From Bradyrhizobium xenonodulans (lineage in GTDB: Bacteria; Pseudomonadota; Alphaproteobacteria; Rhizobiales; Xanthobacteraceae): a DNA stretch of 64,000 bases. The notes beneath the pieces are model-generated. The model ran no database searches. It was not told the origin of the DNA and saw only the letters and a program-made list of their open reading frames with translations. The first letter of the stretch is position 1. Each line of letters opens with the position of its first letter. The position numbers and the translations under genes were made by a program. The DNA is taken from positions 1,022,501 through 1,086,500 of the forward strand of contig NZ_CP089391.1 of assembly GCF_027594865.1 (NCBI RefSeq), read 5' to 3'. Shown here in pieces: positions 52,433 through 61,457 of the stretch.

Positions 52433-52687
52433 TCAGACGCGCTTGGTGAAGGGCTCGACGCGCTGGGCTGCGCGGATGAAGGCGGTCATCACGAGCACGC
52501 CGAGTGCGAACAGCACGGCCTGGAGGATGTGCGTGCCCTGGTCGCCGAGCCCGAGCAGGATCGCGAGTGCCCAGCCGCCGGCGAATGCCGCGCCGAACAC
52601 TTCGGCGCCGATCAGGATGGCGGCGCTGATCACAGTGATGACGCTCGGCCAGACGATCTGACGGGAGGACGAGGAAGGCGCGTTCAT
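52433..52687 (-). CDS. Small membrane protein, two to three predicted segments
   Basis: 84 aa from the ATG at 52687. After a polar N-terminus, hydrophobic segments cover about residues 14-38 (IVWPSVITVISAAILIGAEVFGAAFAGG in parts), 40-50 and 58-75. It ends in a basic tail. No family recognised. It is divergent from the M3 peptidase gene and lies upstream of the decarboxylase leader on the same strand, but a promoter between them argues against one operon. Confidence 0.65.
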   Translation of the reverse strand: MNAPSSSSRQIVWPSVITVISAAILIGAEVFGAAFAGGWALAILLGLGDQGTHILQAVLFALGVLVMTAFIRAAQRVEPFTKRV

Positions 52688-52824
52688 GAGCTCAGGGATC
52701 CCAAGGCTTCGAGGGCCGCAATCTCCCCGAAAAGGCGGCCGGGAGCAAGGGCAAATGGCCCAAAAAAGCCCCATCGCGTGCTATAGCTGGCCCCAACAAA
52801 TCAGCTCAAAAATCGGGACTTGCG

Positions 52825-54906
52825 ATGTCAGAACCCCGCCAAACTACGGACTCCGAGATCAACCCGCTGCTGAGGGCCTGGGTGACGCCGTTTGCGACCC
52901 CGCCCTTCGACGAGATCAGGCCGGAGCACTTCCTGCCAGCGTTCGAGCAGGCCTTCGCCGATCACTCCGCCGAGATCGCGGCGATCACCAATGATCCGGC
53001 CGCAGCCGACTTCGCCAACACCATCACTGCGCTGGAGCGCTCGGGCAAGCTGCTCAGCAAGGTCGCGGCGGTGTTCTACGACCTCGTCTCGGCGCATTCC
53101 AACCCGGCCATCCTGGAGATCGACAAGGAGGTCTCCTTGCGGATGGCGCGGCACTGGAATCCGATCATGATGAACGCCGTGCTGTTTGGCCGCATCGCCC
53201 ATCTGCACGAGAACCGCGCCAACCTCGGTCTCTCGCCCGAGCAGCTTCGTCTGCTGGAGCGCACCTACACCCGCTTCCACCGTTCCGGCGCCGGCCTCTC
53301 CGAAGAGGCCAAGACGCGGATGGCGGAGATCAACGAGAAGCTCGCCCAGCTCGGCACCAGCTTCAGCCATCATCTGCTCGGCGACGAGCAGGAATGGTTC
53401 ATGGAGCTCGGCGAAGCCGATCGCCAGGGCCTGCCGGAGAGCTTCGTCGCCGCCGCCAAGGCTGCGGCAGAAGAGCGCGGCATGGAGGGCAAGGCGATCG
53501 TGACGCTGTCGCGCTCCTCGACCGAGCCATTCCTGAAGAGCTCGGCCCGGCGTGACCTGCGCGAGAAGGTCTACAAGGCATTCACCGCGCGTGGCGACAA
53601 CGGCAATGCCAACGACAACAACGGAACCATCGTCGAGATCCTGAAGCTGCGCGAGGAGAGCGCCAAGCTCCTGGGCTACCCGACCTTCGCCGCCTACCGG
53701 CTCGAGGACTCCATGGCCAAGACGCCGGATGCGGTGCGCAGCCTGCTGGAGCGGGTGTGGAAGCCGGCCCGCGCGCGGGCGCTCGCCGATCGCGACGAGA
53801 TGCAGGCGCTGATCACGGAAGAGGGCGGCAATTTCCAGCTCGCGCCCTGGGACTGGCGCTTCTATGCCGAAAAACTCCGCCTCCAGCGCGCCAATTTCGA
53901 TGATGCCGCGATCAAGCCGTACCTCACGCTCGACCAGATGATCGCCGCTGCCTTCGACTGCGCCACGCGCCTGTTCGGTATCACGTTCGAGGAGCGCAAG
54001 GACGTGCCGGCCTGGCATCCGGACGTCCGGGTCTGGGAGGTGAAGGGTCCTGACGGTAAGCACAAGGCGCTGTTCTATGGCGATTACTATGCCCGGCCGT
54101 CGAAGCGCTCCGGCGCCTGGATGACCTCGCTGCGCGACCAGCAGAAGCTCGACGGCGAGATCGCGCCGCTGATCATCAATGTCTGCAACTTCTCGAAGGG
54201 GGCAGGGGGCGAGCCCTCGTTGCTGTCGCCCGACGATGCCCGCACCCTGTTCCACGAGTTCGGCCACGGCCTGCACGGCATGCTCTCCAACGTGACCTAT
54301 CCGTCGCTGTCGGGCACGTCGGTGTTCACCGATTTCGTCGAGCTGCCCTCGCAGCTCTACGAGCACTGGCAGGAGCGGCCCGAGGTGCTGCAGAAGTTCG
54401 CCCGCCACTACCAGACCGGCGAGCCGCTGCCGGACGACCTCTTGCAGCGCTTCCTGGCCGCGCGAAAATTCAACCAGGGCTTTGCCACGGTCGAGTTCGT
54501 CTCCTCCGCGCTGGTCGATCTCGAATTCCACACCCAGCCGGCCGAGGCCGCGCAGGATGTCCGCGCCTTCGAGAGACGCGAGCTGGAAAAGATCGGCATG
54601 CCCGAGGAGATCTCGCTGCGCCACCGGCCCACCCAGTTCGGCCACATCTTCTCCGGTGATCACTACGCGGCCGGCTATTACAGCTACATGTGGTCCGAGG
54701 TGATGGACGCCGACGCCTTCGGTGCGTTCGAGGAGGCCGGCGACATCTTCGATCCCGCCGTCGCCAAGCGCCTGCACGACGACATCTACGCGTCAGGCGG
54801 ATCGGTCGATCCCGAAGCCGCCTACGAGGCCTTCCGCGGTCGCCCGCCCGAGCCCGACGCACTGCTGCGCCGGCGCGGCCTGCTCGACAGCGCCAAGGCG
54901 GCCTGA
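52825..54906 (+). CDS. M3 family metallopeptidase (oligopeptidase A / Dcp type)
   Basis: 693 aa, full length. The zinc motif HEFGH is at about residue 477 (LFHEFGHGLHGML), with the third ligand Glu some 25 residues on (DFVELPSQLYEHW). No signal peptide, so it is cytoplasmic. It trims peptides of up to about 20 residues, for example after ATP-dependent proteolysis. The stop codon overlaps the start of the DUF1007 gene (TGATG). Confidence 0.94.
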   Translation: MSEPRQTTDSEINPLLRAWVTPFATPPFDEIRPEHFLPAFEQAFADHSAEIAAITNDPAAADFANTITALERSGKLLSKVAAVFYDLVSAHSNPAILEIDKEVSLRMARHWNPIMMNAVLFGRIAHLHENRANLGLSPEQLRLLERTYTRFHRSGAGLSEEAKTRMAEINEKLAQLGTSFSHHLLGDEQEWFMELGEADRQGLPESFVAAAKAAAEERGMEGKAIVTLSRSSTEPFLKSSARRDLREKVYKAFTARGDNGNANDNNGTIVEILKLREESAKLLGYPTFAAYRLEDSMAKTPDAVRSLLERVWKPARARALADRDEMQALITEEGGNFQLAPWDWRFYAEKLRLQRANFDDAAIKPYLTLDQMIAAAFDCATRLFGITFEERKDVPAWHPDVRVWEVKGPDGKHKALFYGDYYARPSKRSGAWMTSLRDQQKLDGEIAPLIINVCNFSKGAGGEPSLLSPDDARTLFHEFGHGLHGMLSNVTYPSLSGTSVFTDFVELPSQLYEHWQERPEVLQKFARHYQTGEPLPDDLLQRFLAARKFNQGFATVEFVSSALVDLEFHTQPAEAAQDVRAFERRELEKIGMPEEISLRHRPTQFGHIFSGDHYAAGYYSYMWSEVMDADAFGAFEEAGDIFDPAVAKRLHDDIYASGGSVDPEAAYEAFRGRPPEPDALLRRRGLLDSAKAA

Positions 54907-55544
54907 TGGGCATGCGCGCCCTGTTCGGTCTGCTGCTCGCCGCCGGCCTCACGTTCGTAGCGGGCGCGGCGCGGGCGCATCCGCATGTCTGGATCACCGC
55001 GACCAGCGAGCTGCTTTACGCGGCCGACGGCAGCATCACCGGCGTCCGCCACGCCTGGACGTTTGACGACATGTTCTCGGCCTATGCGGTGCAGGGGCTC
55101 GAGACCAAGACCAAGGGCGCCTATACCCGCGAGGAGCTGGGGCCGCTGGCGCAGACCAATGTCGAATCGCTGAAGGAATACGCCTACTTCACCTTCGCGC
55201 GAGCCGACGGCAAGAAGGAGCGATTCCAGGAGCCGGTCGACTACTTCCTCGACTACAAGGATACGGTGCTGACCCTGCACTTCACGCTGCCGCTGAAGAA
55301 CCCGGTCAAGCCCAAACAGCTGATGCTCGAAGTGTTCGACCGCTCCTTCTTCATCGACTTCCAGATGGCCAAGGACAATCCGGTCAAGCTGGTCGGTGCG
55401 CCCGCCGGCTGCCAGATGAAGCTTGATCGTCCCAGCGACGGCTCGGCCACCGCCCAGAAGCTCAACGAGCAGACCTTCATGAACGGCGAGAATTCGAATT
55501 TCGGCATGATGTTCGCCAACAAGATCACGGTGGATTGCCCTTGA
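54906..55544 (+). CDS. DUF1007 family periplasmic protein
   Basis: 212 aa. A signal peptide covers residues 1-23 (GAARA), and the mature protein starts HPHVWITATSELLY, with a His-x-His at its very N-terminus that can bind metal, as is common in this family. It overlaps the peptidase gene before it by one base and the NicO gene after it by 4 bases. DUF1007 proteins usually pair with NicO-type exporters and probably hand metal ions over in the periplasm; the metal is not known here. Confidence 0.88.
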   Translation: MGMRALFGLLLAAGLTFVAGAARAHPHVWITATSELLYAADGSITGVRHAWTFDDMFSAYAVQGLETKTKGAYTREELGPLAQTNVESLKEYAYFTFARADGKKERFQEPVDYFLDYKDTVLTLHFTLPLKNPVKPKQLMLEVFDRSFFIDFQMAKDNPVKLVGAPAGCQMKLDRPSDGSATAQKLNEQTFMNGENSNFGMMFANKITVDCP

Positions 55545-56659
55545 AGCCGCAACTCTCCCCGCTCGCGCGCGGATTGCTCGCCTGTGCCGGCGTTCTCTTC
55601 GTCGCGGCCGTGGCCGATGCTGCGCTTCACGATCTTCTCGCGCAAAACCCGTTCGGCGCGCCGCGCCCGGCGCAGGCGGCCGAGCCCGAGGCCGGCGGCC
55701 TCATCGGCTGGCTGCTGGCCAAGCAGTCGGAATTCTATCGCCAGATGTCGTCGACCATCCGCGCCGCGAAGTCCGACGGCTCGGCGGTGTGGACGCTGCT
55801 CTTCATCTCGTTTGCCTATGGCATCTTCCACGCCGCCGGCCCCGGTCACGGCAAGGCGGTGATCGCCTCCTATCTCGTCGCCAACCGCGAGACCGCGCGG
55901 CGCGGCATTGCGCTGTCGTTTGCCTCGGCGCTGATGCAGTCGCTGGTCGCGATCCTGATCGTCGGCATCTCGGCCTGGGTGCTGAATGCCACCGCCAAGA
56001 CCATGTGCAAGGCAGAAGGCGCGATCGAGATCGCGAGCTACGCACTGATCGCGCTGTTCGGCCTGCGGCTGGTCTGGGTCAAGGGCCGCACCTTTCTCCG
56101 CGCGCTGCAGGCGGCCCAACCGGTGCCGGCGATCGCCGGCGTGCCGCATGACCATCATGATCACGGCCATCACCGTCATCATGATGCGCATGATCATCAC
56201 GACCACGACCATCATCACCATGGTCACGCCCACGCGCATCACGACCACGGGCATGACCACGTCCACGACGAGCATTGCGGCCATTCCCACGGCCCGACCC
56301 CGAGCGAGCTCGCCGGCCCCGGCGGCTGGCGGCGCGGATTTGCCGCGATCCTGACCGTCGGCATCCGACCCTGTTCGGGCGCGATCCTCGTGCTGGTGTT
56401 CGCGCTGGCGCAGGGCCTGTTCTGGGCCGGCATCGCCGCGACCTTCCTGATGGGATTGGGCACCGCGATCACGGTCGCGGCTATTGCGGTGGTCGCCGTC
56501 TCCGCCAAGGACATTGCGGCCCGCCTCAGCGCCGGGCGCGACGGCGGCGGCGCGCTCTTCATGCGCGGCATCGAATTCGGCGCCGCCGGCCTCGTGCTGC
56601 TGTTCGGCGCAGGCCTGCTGTTCGGCTACATCGCCGCCGAGCGGACGACGTGTTTCTAG
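55541..56659 (+). CDS. NicO/RcnA-like nickel-cobalt transporter, TTG start
   Basis: 372 aa from the TTG at 55541, inside TTGA and so overlapping the DUF1007 stop; GGTGGA lies 6 bases upstream. Another TTG at 55535 has no spacer. Six or more membrane segments carry the family motifs FHAAGPGHGKAVIASYLVA near residue 102 and GIRPCSGAILVLVFALAQGLF near 280. Between them lies a loop of about 45 residues with more than 20 His (residues ~205-250). Likely an exporter of nickel, cobalt or zinc. Confidence 0.88.
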   Translation: MKPQLSPLARGLLACAGVLFVAAVADAALHDLLAQNPFGAPRPAQAAEPEAGGLIGWLLAKQSEFYRQMSSTIRAAKSDGSAVWTLLFISFAYGIFHAAGPGHGKAVIASYLVANRETARRGIALSFASALMQSLVAILIVGISAWVLNATAKTMCKAEGAIEIASYALIALFGLRLVWVKGRTFLRALQAAQPVPAIAGVPHDHHDHGHHRHHDAHDHHDHDHHHHGHAHAHHDHGHDHVHDEHCGHSHGPTPSELAGPGGWRRGFAAILTVGIRPCSGAILVLVFALAQGLFWAGIAATFLMGLGTAITVAAIAVVAVSAKDIAARLSAGRDGGGALFMRGIEFGAAGLVLLFGAGLLFGYIAAERTTCF

Positions 56660-56668
56660 GCCGAGCTC

Positions 56669-56708
56669 TCGTGCCCCGGACGCAGTTCAGCGCGTAGCGG
56701 TGTGCTGC
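56669..56708. repeat. Half copy of the TCGTGYCCCGG repeat family
   Basis: TCGTGCCCCGGACGCAGTTC continues to CGCGTAGCGG and matches the left arm of the full element at 3465. The right arm is missing. It occupies most of the 82-base gap before the thioesterase gene. Confidence 0.55.
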
Positions 56709-56741
56709 CGAGTCAACCAACAAGAATGATCGGGGGGGTCC

Positions 56742-57179
56742 ATGTCGCGCGAAAACTTCTGGTTCTTTCACCCGTTCCGGGTGCGCTATTCCGAGATCGA
56801 CGGTCAGGGCGTGGTCTTCAACGCGCATTATCTGACCTATTTCGACACCACCATCACCGAGTATTTCCGCGCGCTCGGCTTTGACCAATATGCGGACGCG
56901 CAGGCGAGCGGCATCGATTTCCACGTCGTCAGGTCTGTCATCGAATACAAGGCGCCCGTCCGGTTCGATTGGGAGCTCGACGTCGGTGCGCGCGTGGCGC
57001 GGATCGGCAATTCAAGCCTCACCTTCGAGCTCGCCATCTTCCTGAAGGACGGCACCGACGCGCTGATAACCGGCGAGATCGTGTGGGTCTACACCAACCA
57101 GGAGACCCATCGTCCGGTCGCGATCCCGCCGTCGATGCGGGCGCTGATCGCGACGCGGGAGCGTCATCTGCCGGCGTGA
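56742..57179 (+). CDS. Acyl-CoA thioesterase, hotdog fold (YbgC/4HBT family)
   Basis: 145 aa. The hotdog signature VRYSEIDGQGVVFNAHYLTYFD (residues about 14-35) contains the catalytic Asp of the 4HBT/YbgC group (D20) and the following helix. The C-terminus is a normal strand-rich half. It hydrolyses acyl-CoA esters in the cytoplasm. GGGGGGG just upstream serves as ribosome site. It stands alone, so the acyl group is unknown. Confidence 0.87.
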   Translation: MSRENFWFFHPFRVRYSEIDGQGVVFNAHYLTYFDTTITEYFRALGFDQYADAQASGIDFHVVRSVIEYKAPVRFDWELDVGARVARIGNSSLTFELAIFLKDGTDALITGEIVWVYTNQETHRPVAIPPSMRALIATRERHLPA

Positions 57180-57186
57180 AGCCGCC

Positions 57187-57585
57187 TCACACCGGCAGAA
57201 ACCGCTTCAAGACCGGCATGAAGAAGATCCCGAGATTGATGGCAAAGCCGATGCTGAAGAGGATCGAGCGCAGCGTCGGGCGGTTGCCGAGATAGGTCAG
57301 CACATAGGCGATCCGCACGATCAGGAACAGCACCGCGAGCTCGTCGATCAGGCGCTGCGGCGAATCCCGGAATTCGGCAAGCAGGACGGCAAAGGCGAAG
57401 AACGGAAAGGTCTCGATGCCGTTCTGGTGGGCGCCGAGCGCGCGCTGCGCCAGCGCGTCCTCGAAAAAGGCGGGGTCGCGCGGCCGGGAATTGTCGAACG
57501 TGCGAAACCTGATCCATTTGATCGAGACGATCGTCGCCAGATAAAGCAGCAGCGCTCCAAATACGCAGCATTCCGCGAGTGTCAT
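57187..57585 (-). CDS. MAPEG family membrane protein
   Basis: 132 aa from the ATG at 57585 (GGAGGGG 5 bases upstream). Four membrane segments are predicted. The family features RALGAHQNGIETFPFFAFAVLLAE near residues 47-70 and RIAYVLTYLGNRPTLRSILF near 92 are clear. MAPEG proteins include glutathione transferases and unknown bacterial members like this one. It is convergent with the thioesterase and divergent from hemH. Confidence 0.88.
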   Translation of the reverse strand: MTLAECCVFGALLLYLATIVSIKWIRFRTFDNSRPRDPAFFEDALAQRALGAHQNGIETFPFFAFAVLLAEFRDSPQRLIDELAVLFLIVRIAYVLTYLGNRPTLRSILFSIGFAINLGIFFMPVLKRFLPV

Positions 57586-57668
57586 CAGCCCCTCCCCGCT
57601 GGGGTGCGACCCTAGCGAAACGGGCCTCATCTTGACAAGTTCGGAGCAACGCGCGACGCAACGGTACC

Positions 57669-58706
57669 ATGACGACCTTAGCCCCCATCGAGACCCCGAA
57701 GCCGGCCGTTCAGTCCAACCCGAAGCGGGTCGGCGTGCTCCTGGTCAATCTCGGCACGCCCGATACGGCCGATGCGCCCGGTGTGCGGGTCTATCTCAAG
57801 GAGTTCCTCTCGGACGCCCGGGTCATCGAGGACCAGGGCCTGATCTGGAAGCTCGTGCTCAACGGCATCATCCTGCGCAGCCGTCCGCGCACCAAGGCGC
57901 TCGACTACCGGAAGATCTGGAACAACGAGAAGAACGAGTCGCCGCTGAAGACCATCACGCGGTCGCAAGCCGACAAGCTCGCCGCCGCACTGTCGGACCG
58001 CGACCATGTCGTGGTGGACTGGGCGATGCGCTACGGCAATCCCTCGATCAGATCGGGCATCGACGCGCTGATCGCGAAGGGGTGCGACCGCATCCTCGCC
58101 GTGCCGCTCTATCCGCAATATTCCGCCTCGACCTCGGCCACCGTCTGCGACGAAGTGTTCCGCGTGCTCGCCCGCCTGCGCAACCAGCCGACGCTGCGGG
58201 TGACGCCGCCTTACTACGAGGACGAGGCCTATATCGAGGCGCTCGCGGTCTCGATCGAGACGCATCTGGCGACGCTGCCGTTCAAGCCGGAGCTGATCGT
58301 GGCATCCTTCCACGGCATGCCGAAATCCTATGTCGACAAGGGCGATCCCTATCAGTCGCACTGCATCGCCACGACGGATGCGCTGCGCCGCCGGCTCGGC
58401 ATGGACGGCACAAAATTGCTGCTGACCTTCCAGTCGCGCTTCGGCAATGACGAGTGGCTTCAGCCCTACACCGACAAGACCATGGAGCGTCTCGCCAAGG
58501 AAGGCGTGCGCCGCATCGCGGTGGTGACGCCGGGCTTTGCCGCCGACTGCCTGGAGACGCTGGAGGAGATCGCGCAGGAGAATGCCGAGATCTTCAAGCA
58601 CAATGGCGGCGAGCAGTTCTCCGCGATCCCCTGCCTCAACGACAGCGATCCCGGCATGGATGTGATCCGGACGCTCGTGCTGCGCGAGCTTCAGGGCTGG
58701 ATCTGA
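57669..58706 (+). CDS. hemH: Ferrochelatase
   Basis: 345 aa. The active-site His is H215 in VASFHGMPKSYVDKGDPY, and the conserved Glu is in VVTPGFAADCLETLEEI near residue 297. VGVLLVNLGTPDT starts the fold and PLYPQYSASTSA is conserved. It inserts Fe(II) into protoporphyrin IX, the last step of haem synthesis, at the inner membrane surface. A TTGACA -35-like element (57632) precedes it. Its stop overlaps the start of the next gene. Confidence 0.96.
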   Translation: MTTLAPIETPKPAVQSNPKRVGVLLVNLGTPDTADAPGVRVYLKEFLSDARVIEDQGLIWKLVLNGIILRSRPRTKALDYRKIWNNEKNESPLKTITRSQADKLAAALSDRDHVVVDWAMRYGNPSIRSGIDALIAKGCDRILAVPLYPQYSASTSATVCDEVFRVLARLRNQPTLRVTPPYYEDEAYIEALAVSIETHLATLPFKPELIVASFHGMPKSYVDKGDPYQSHCIATTDALRRRLGMDGTKLLLTFQSRFGNDEWLQPYTDKTMERLAKEGVRRIAVVTPGFAADCLETLEEIAQENAEIFKHNGGEQFSAIPCLNDSDPGMDVIRTLVLRELQGWI

Positions 58707-59695
58707 TGGTGCCTCCCGTGAAACGCCGGGAGGTTTTGGCGCTTCTTGGGATGACCGCCGCGCTGCCGGCCTCCGTGCTGGCGCAGCAGCCGAATGCGAC
58801 GCGGCGGCTCGGCGTGCTCTCGGTCACGGCAGCGGATGACGCGATCGGGCAGGCCCGCAGCACGACCCTGGTCGAGGCGCTCGCCGTCCATGGCTGGAAG
58901 GAACACGACAACTTGCGGATCGATTGGCGCAGCGGCGCCGGAGACCGTGCGCGCATCGCGCGGCTCGCCGACGAACTGATCGCGCTCAAGCCCGACGTCC
59001 TGCTTGCGGTCGGCACGCCCTCGGTCGAGGAGCTGCGCCGGCGTACCGCGACGATCCCGATCGTGTTCGCCGTCGTCACCGATCCCGTCAGCCAGGGCTT
59101 TGTCGAAAACCTCGCTCATCCCGGCGGCAACATCACCGGCTTCACCGATTACGACGGCCCACTCGCCGGAAAATGGCTGGAGATGCTGACGCAGGTCACG
59201 CCAAAAGTGTCCCGCGTGGTCGTCGTCTACAATCCCGCCACCGCGCCATTTGCCCCGTTGATGCTGCGCACGATCGAAGATGCCGCACGGACGCTTCATG
59301 TGACCGTCGAGGCAGCGCCCGTCCACGACGCCGCCTCGATCGCGGCGCTGGCGTCGCGGAAAGATTGCGGCGTGCTGATCCTGCCGGACTTCTTCACCAT
59401 GGCCAATCGTGCGCATCTGCTGGCTGCGATCGGCGAGGCGCGCGTGCCGGCGGTGTTCTGGAGCCGCACCTTCGTCGACGAGGGCGGGCTGATGTCCTAC
59501 AGCACAGACAGCGCCGAGCAGCTTCGCCGCGCCGCCTTCTATATCGACCGCATCCTGAAGGGCGCGCAAGCGGCCGACCTTCCGGTCCAGAATCCCACCA
59601 AGTTCGAGCTCGCGATCAACCTGAAGACCGCCAAAGCGCTTGGCGTCACGCTTCCCCCAAGCCTGCTCGCCCTTGCGAATGACGTCATCGAATAG
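58706..59695 (+). CDS. ABC transporter substrate-binding protein, TrpX-like (COG2984)
   Basis: 329 aa, starting at the ATG that overlaps the hemH stop (TGATG). A Tat-like or Sec signal (VKRREVLALLGMTAALPASVLA-QQ) covers residues 1-26. The COG2984 pattern follows: RRLGVLS, LKPDVLLAVGTPSVEEL, IPIVFAVVTDPVSQGFV and NITGF. No permease or ATPase gene is adjacent; such orphan copies are very common in Bradyrhizobium. Coupling to hemH may be accidental. The ligand is unknown. Confidence 0.87.
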   Translation: MVPPVKRREVLALLGMTAALPASVLAQQPNATRRLGVLSVTAADDAIGQARSTTLVEALAVHGWKEHDNLRIDWRSGAGDRARIARLADELIALKPDVLLAVGTPSVEELRRRTATIPIVFAVVTDPVSQGFVENLAHPGGNITGFTDYDGPLAGKWLEMLTQVTPKVSRVVVVYNPATAPFAPLMLRTIEDAARTLHVTVEAAPVHDAASIAALASRKDCGVLILPDFFTMANRAHLLAAIGEARVPAVFWSRTFVDEGGLMSYSTDSAEQLRRAAFYIDRILKGAQAADLPVQNPTKFELAINLKTAKALGVTLPPSLLALANDVIE

Positions 59696-59718
59696 GGACG
59701 GCTGTGACGGAGCGGTGT

Positions 59719-59741
59719 GGCCGAATTCGTTAACTTCGGCC
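59719..59741 (+). terminator. Hairpin after the binding-protein gene
   Basis: GGCCGAA pairs with TTCGGCC around a 9-base loop, 24 bases after the stop. It lacks a T-run. The gap up to 59892 otherwise shows only AT-rich promoter-like sequence (CATAAT near 59784). Confidence 0.45.
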
Positions 59742-59892
59742 GCTAGGGCTGCGTCGGCGCGCTTTCAAGAGCGTGCTACAAATACATAATCGGGACCGTT
59801 CCCTCTCCGTACGTCTTGTGCAGAATCACGCCGATGTCGACGTTACGCACGACCGCTGAACCGGTAAGGTCGCGTTCCCGACCAATGACAGC

Positions 59893-59913
59893 GCGGGAAA
59901 GGGCTTTTCCCGC
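59893..59913 (+). promoter_or_regulatory. Hairpin directly before the SPFH ribosome site
   Basis: GCGGGAAA and TTTCCCGC form a perfect 8-bp stem with a 5-base loop, and GGAGGAG follows 3 bases later. It could set mRNA stability or translation of the SPFH gene, or be the trace of an upstream terminator. Confidence 0.45.
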
Positions 59914-59925
59914 CTTGGAGGAGAT

Positions 59926-60930
59926 ATGAGCGGTTTCGACATTTTCGCGATTGTTCTGGTTTTGCTAGTCATCGTCACGCTGGTCGCCGGCGTGAAGACG
60001 GTGCCGCAGGGTTATGACTGGACCATCGAGCGGTTCGGCAAATACACCCAGACGCTGAGCCCCGGGCTCAATCTGATCGTGCCCTATTTCGATCGCGTCG
60101 GGCGCAAGATCAACATGATGGAGCAGGTGATCGACATTCCCGAGCAGGAGGTCATCACCAAGGACAACGCCACCGTGACGGTGGACGGCGTGGCCTTCTT
60201 CCAGGTGTTCGACGCCGCGAAGGCGAGCTACGAGGTCTCCAACCTCGTGCAGGCTGTTACGGTGCTGACCATGACCAACATCCGCTCGGTGATGGGCTCG
60301 ATGGATCTCGACCAGGTGCTGTCGCATCGCGACGAGATCAACGAGCGCCTGTTGCGCGTCGTCGACGCCGCGGTCTCGCCCTGGGGCCTCAAGGTCAACC
60401 GCATCGAGATCAAGGACATCGTGCCGCCGGCCGACCTCGTCGAAGCCATGGGTCGGCAGATGAAGGCCGAGCGCGTCAAGCGCGCCGACATCCTCCAGGC
60501 CGAGGGTCAGCGCCAGTCCGAGATCCTGCGCGCCGAGGGTGCCAAGCAGGGCCAGATCCTCCAGGCCGAAGGCCGTCGCGAGGCCGCTTTCCGCGACGCC
60601 GAGGCGCGCGAGCGGTCGGCGGAGGCCGAAGCCAAAGCGACGCAAATGGTCAGCGAGGCCATCGCCAAGGGCGACGTCGCCGCGCTGAACTATTTCATCG
60701 CCGACAAGTATATCAAGGCGTTCGGGCAGCTGGCCGACTCGCCAAACCAGAAGGTCATCATGCTTCCGGTCGAAGCGATGAGCATGCTGGGCTCGCTCGC
60801 CGGCATCGGCGAGATTGCGAAGGCAACGTTCGGCGAAAGCGCGGCCTCGGCTGCCGCAGCCGCCCGCCGGGGCAGCTCGGTGCCGACAACCGGCAGCACG
60901 CCGCCGGCGGTGCCGCCGCGGCAAGGATGA
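59926..60930 (+). CDS. SPFH/band 7 membrane protein (stomatin/QmcA-like)
   Basis: 334 aa. One N-terminal membrane segment (residues 3-23), then the SPFH domain (VPQGYDWTIERFGKYTQTLSPGLNLIVPYFDRV in part, VITKDNATVTVDGVAFFQV near 75), then a long coiled coil from about 175 to 250 rich in E/A/R/Q (AEGQRQSEILRAEGAKQG). It should form large oligomeric membrane domains. It is followed 16 bases later by an NfeD gene, the usual partner. Confidence 0.93.
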   Translation: MSGFDIFAIVLVLLVIVTLVAGVKTVPQGYDWTIERFGKYTQTLSPGLNLIVPYFDRVGRKINMMEQVIDIPEQEVITKDNATVTVDGVAFFQVFDAAKASYEVSNLVQAVTVLTMTNIRSVMGSMDLDQVLSHRDEINERLLRVVDAAVSPWGLKVNRIEIKDIVPPADLVEAMGRQMKAERVKRADILQAEGQRQSEILRAEGAKQGQILQAEGRREAAFRDAEARERSAEAEAKATQMVSEAIAKGDVAALNYFIADKYIKAFGQLADSPNQKVIMLPVEAMSMLGSLAGIGEIAKATFGESAASAAAAARRGSSVPTTGSTPPAVPPRQG

Positions 60931-60946
60931 TGAAAGAGGTCGTGTC

Positions 60947-61390
60947 ATGACCGACATGTTCGTATCGCTCGGCACCTGGAACTGGCTGATCTTCGGCTTC
61001 GTCCTGATGGCGTTGGAGGTGCTGGCGCCGGGCGTCTTCCTGTTCTGGCTCGGGCTGGCTGCGCTGCTCGTCGGCCTGATCTCGTTCGCGGTCGCCATGT
61101 CCTGGCAAATCCAGCTCGTGATGTTCGCGGTGTTTGCAGCCGCCGCCGTGCCGGTGTGGCGCCGTCTCGCGCGGCCGAAGCTGGACGCCAGCGCCAGCCC
61201 CTTCCTCAACAAGCGCACCGAGGCGCTGCTCGGGCGCGAGTTCACCCTGGAAAAGCCGATCATCGACGGCAGCGGCACGGTGCGCATCGGCGACACGGTG
61301 TGGCGCGTAGCGGGTCCGGATACGCCGGCGGGGACGCGCGTGAAGGTGGTGCGGGTGGACGGCGCGAATTTGACGGTGGCGGCGGCGTGA
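60947..61390 (+). CDS. NfeD family membrane protein
   Basis: 147 aa from the ATG at 60947 (AGAGG upstream). Three to four membrane segments (residues about 10-75) include LEVLAPGVFLFWLGLAALLVGL, typical of NfeD. The C-terminal OB-fold domain is IIDGSGTVRIGDTVWRVAGPDTPAGTRVKVV. It is the short NfeD form without a protease domain and works with the SPFH protein encoded just before in membrane quality control or microdomain organisation. Confidence 0.92.
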   Translation: MTDMFVSLGTWNWLIFGFVLMALEVLAPGVFLFWLGLAALLVGLISFAVAMSWQIQLVMFAVFAAAAVPVWRRLARPKLDASASPFLNKRTEALLGREFTLEKPIIDGSGTVRIGDTVWRVAGPDTPAGTRVKVVRVDGANLTVAAA

Positions 61391-61399
61391 TTCTTTCTC

Positions 61400-61427
61400 C
61401 CCTTCTCCCACAAGAATGGGAGAAGGG
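61400..61427. terminator. Bidirectional terminator hairpin
   Basis: CCCTTCTCCCA and TGGGAGAAGGG form a perfect 11-bp stem with a 6-base loop, between the convergent NfeD and HxlR genes. Confidence 0.6.
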
Positions 61428-61457
61428 AAGACAGTGTCCTTGGCTGCTCCTTGAGCC

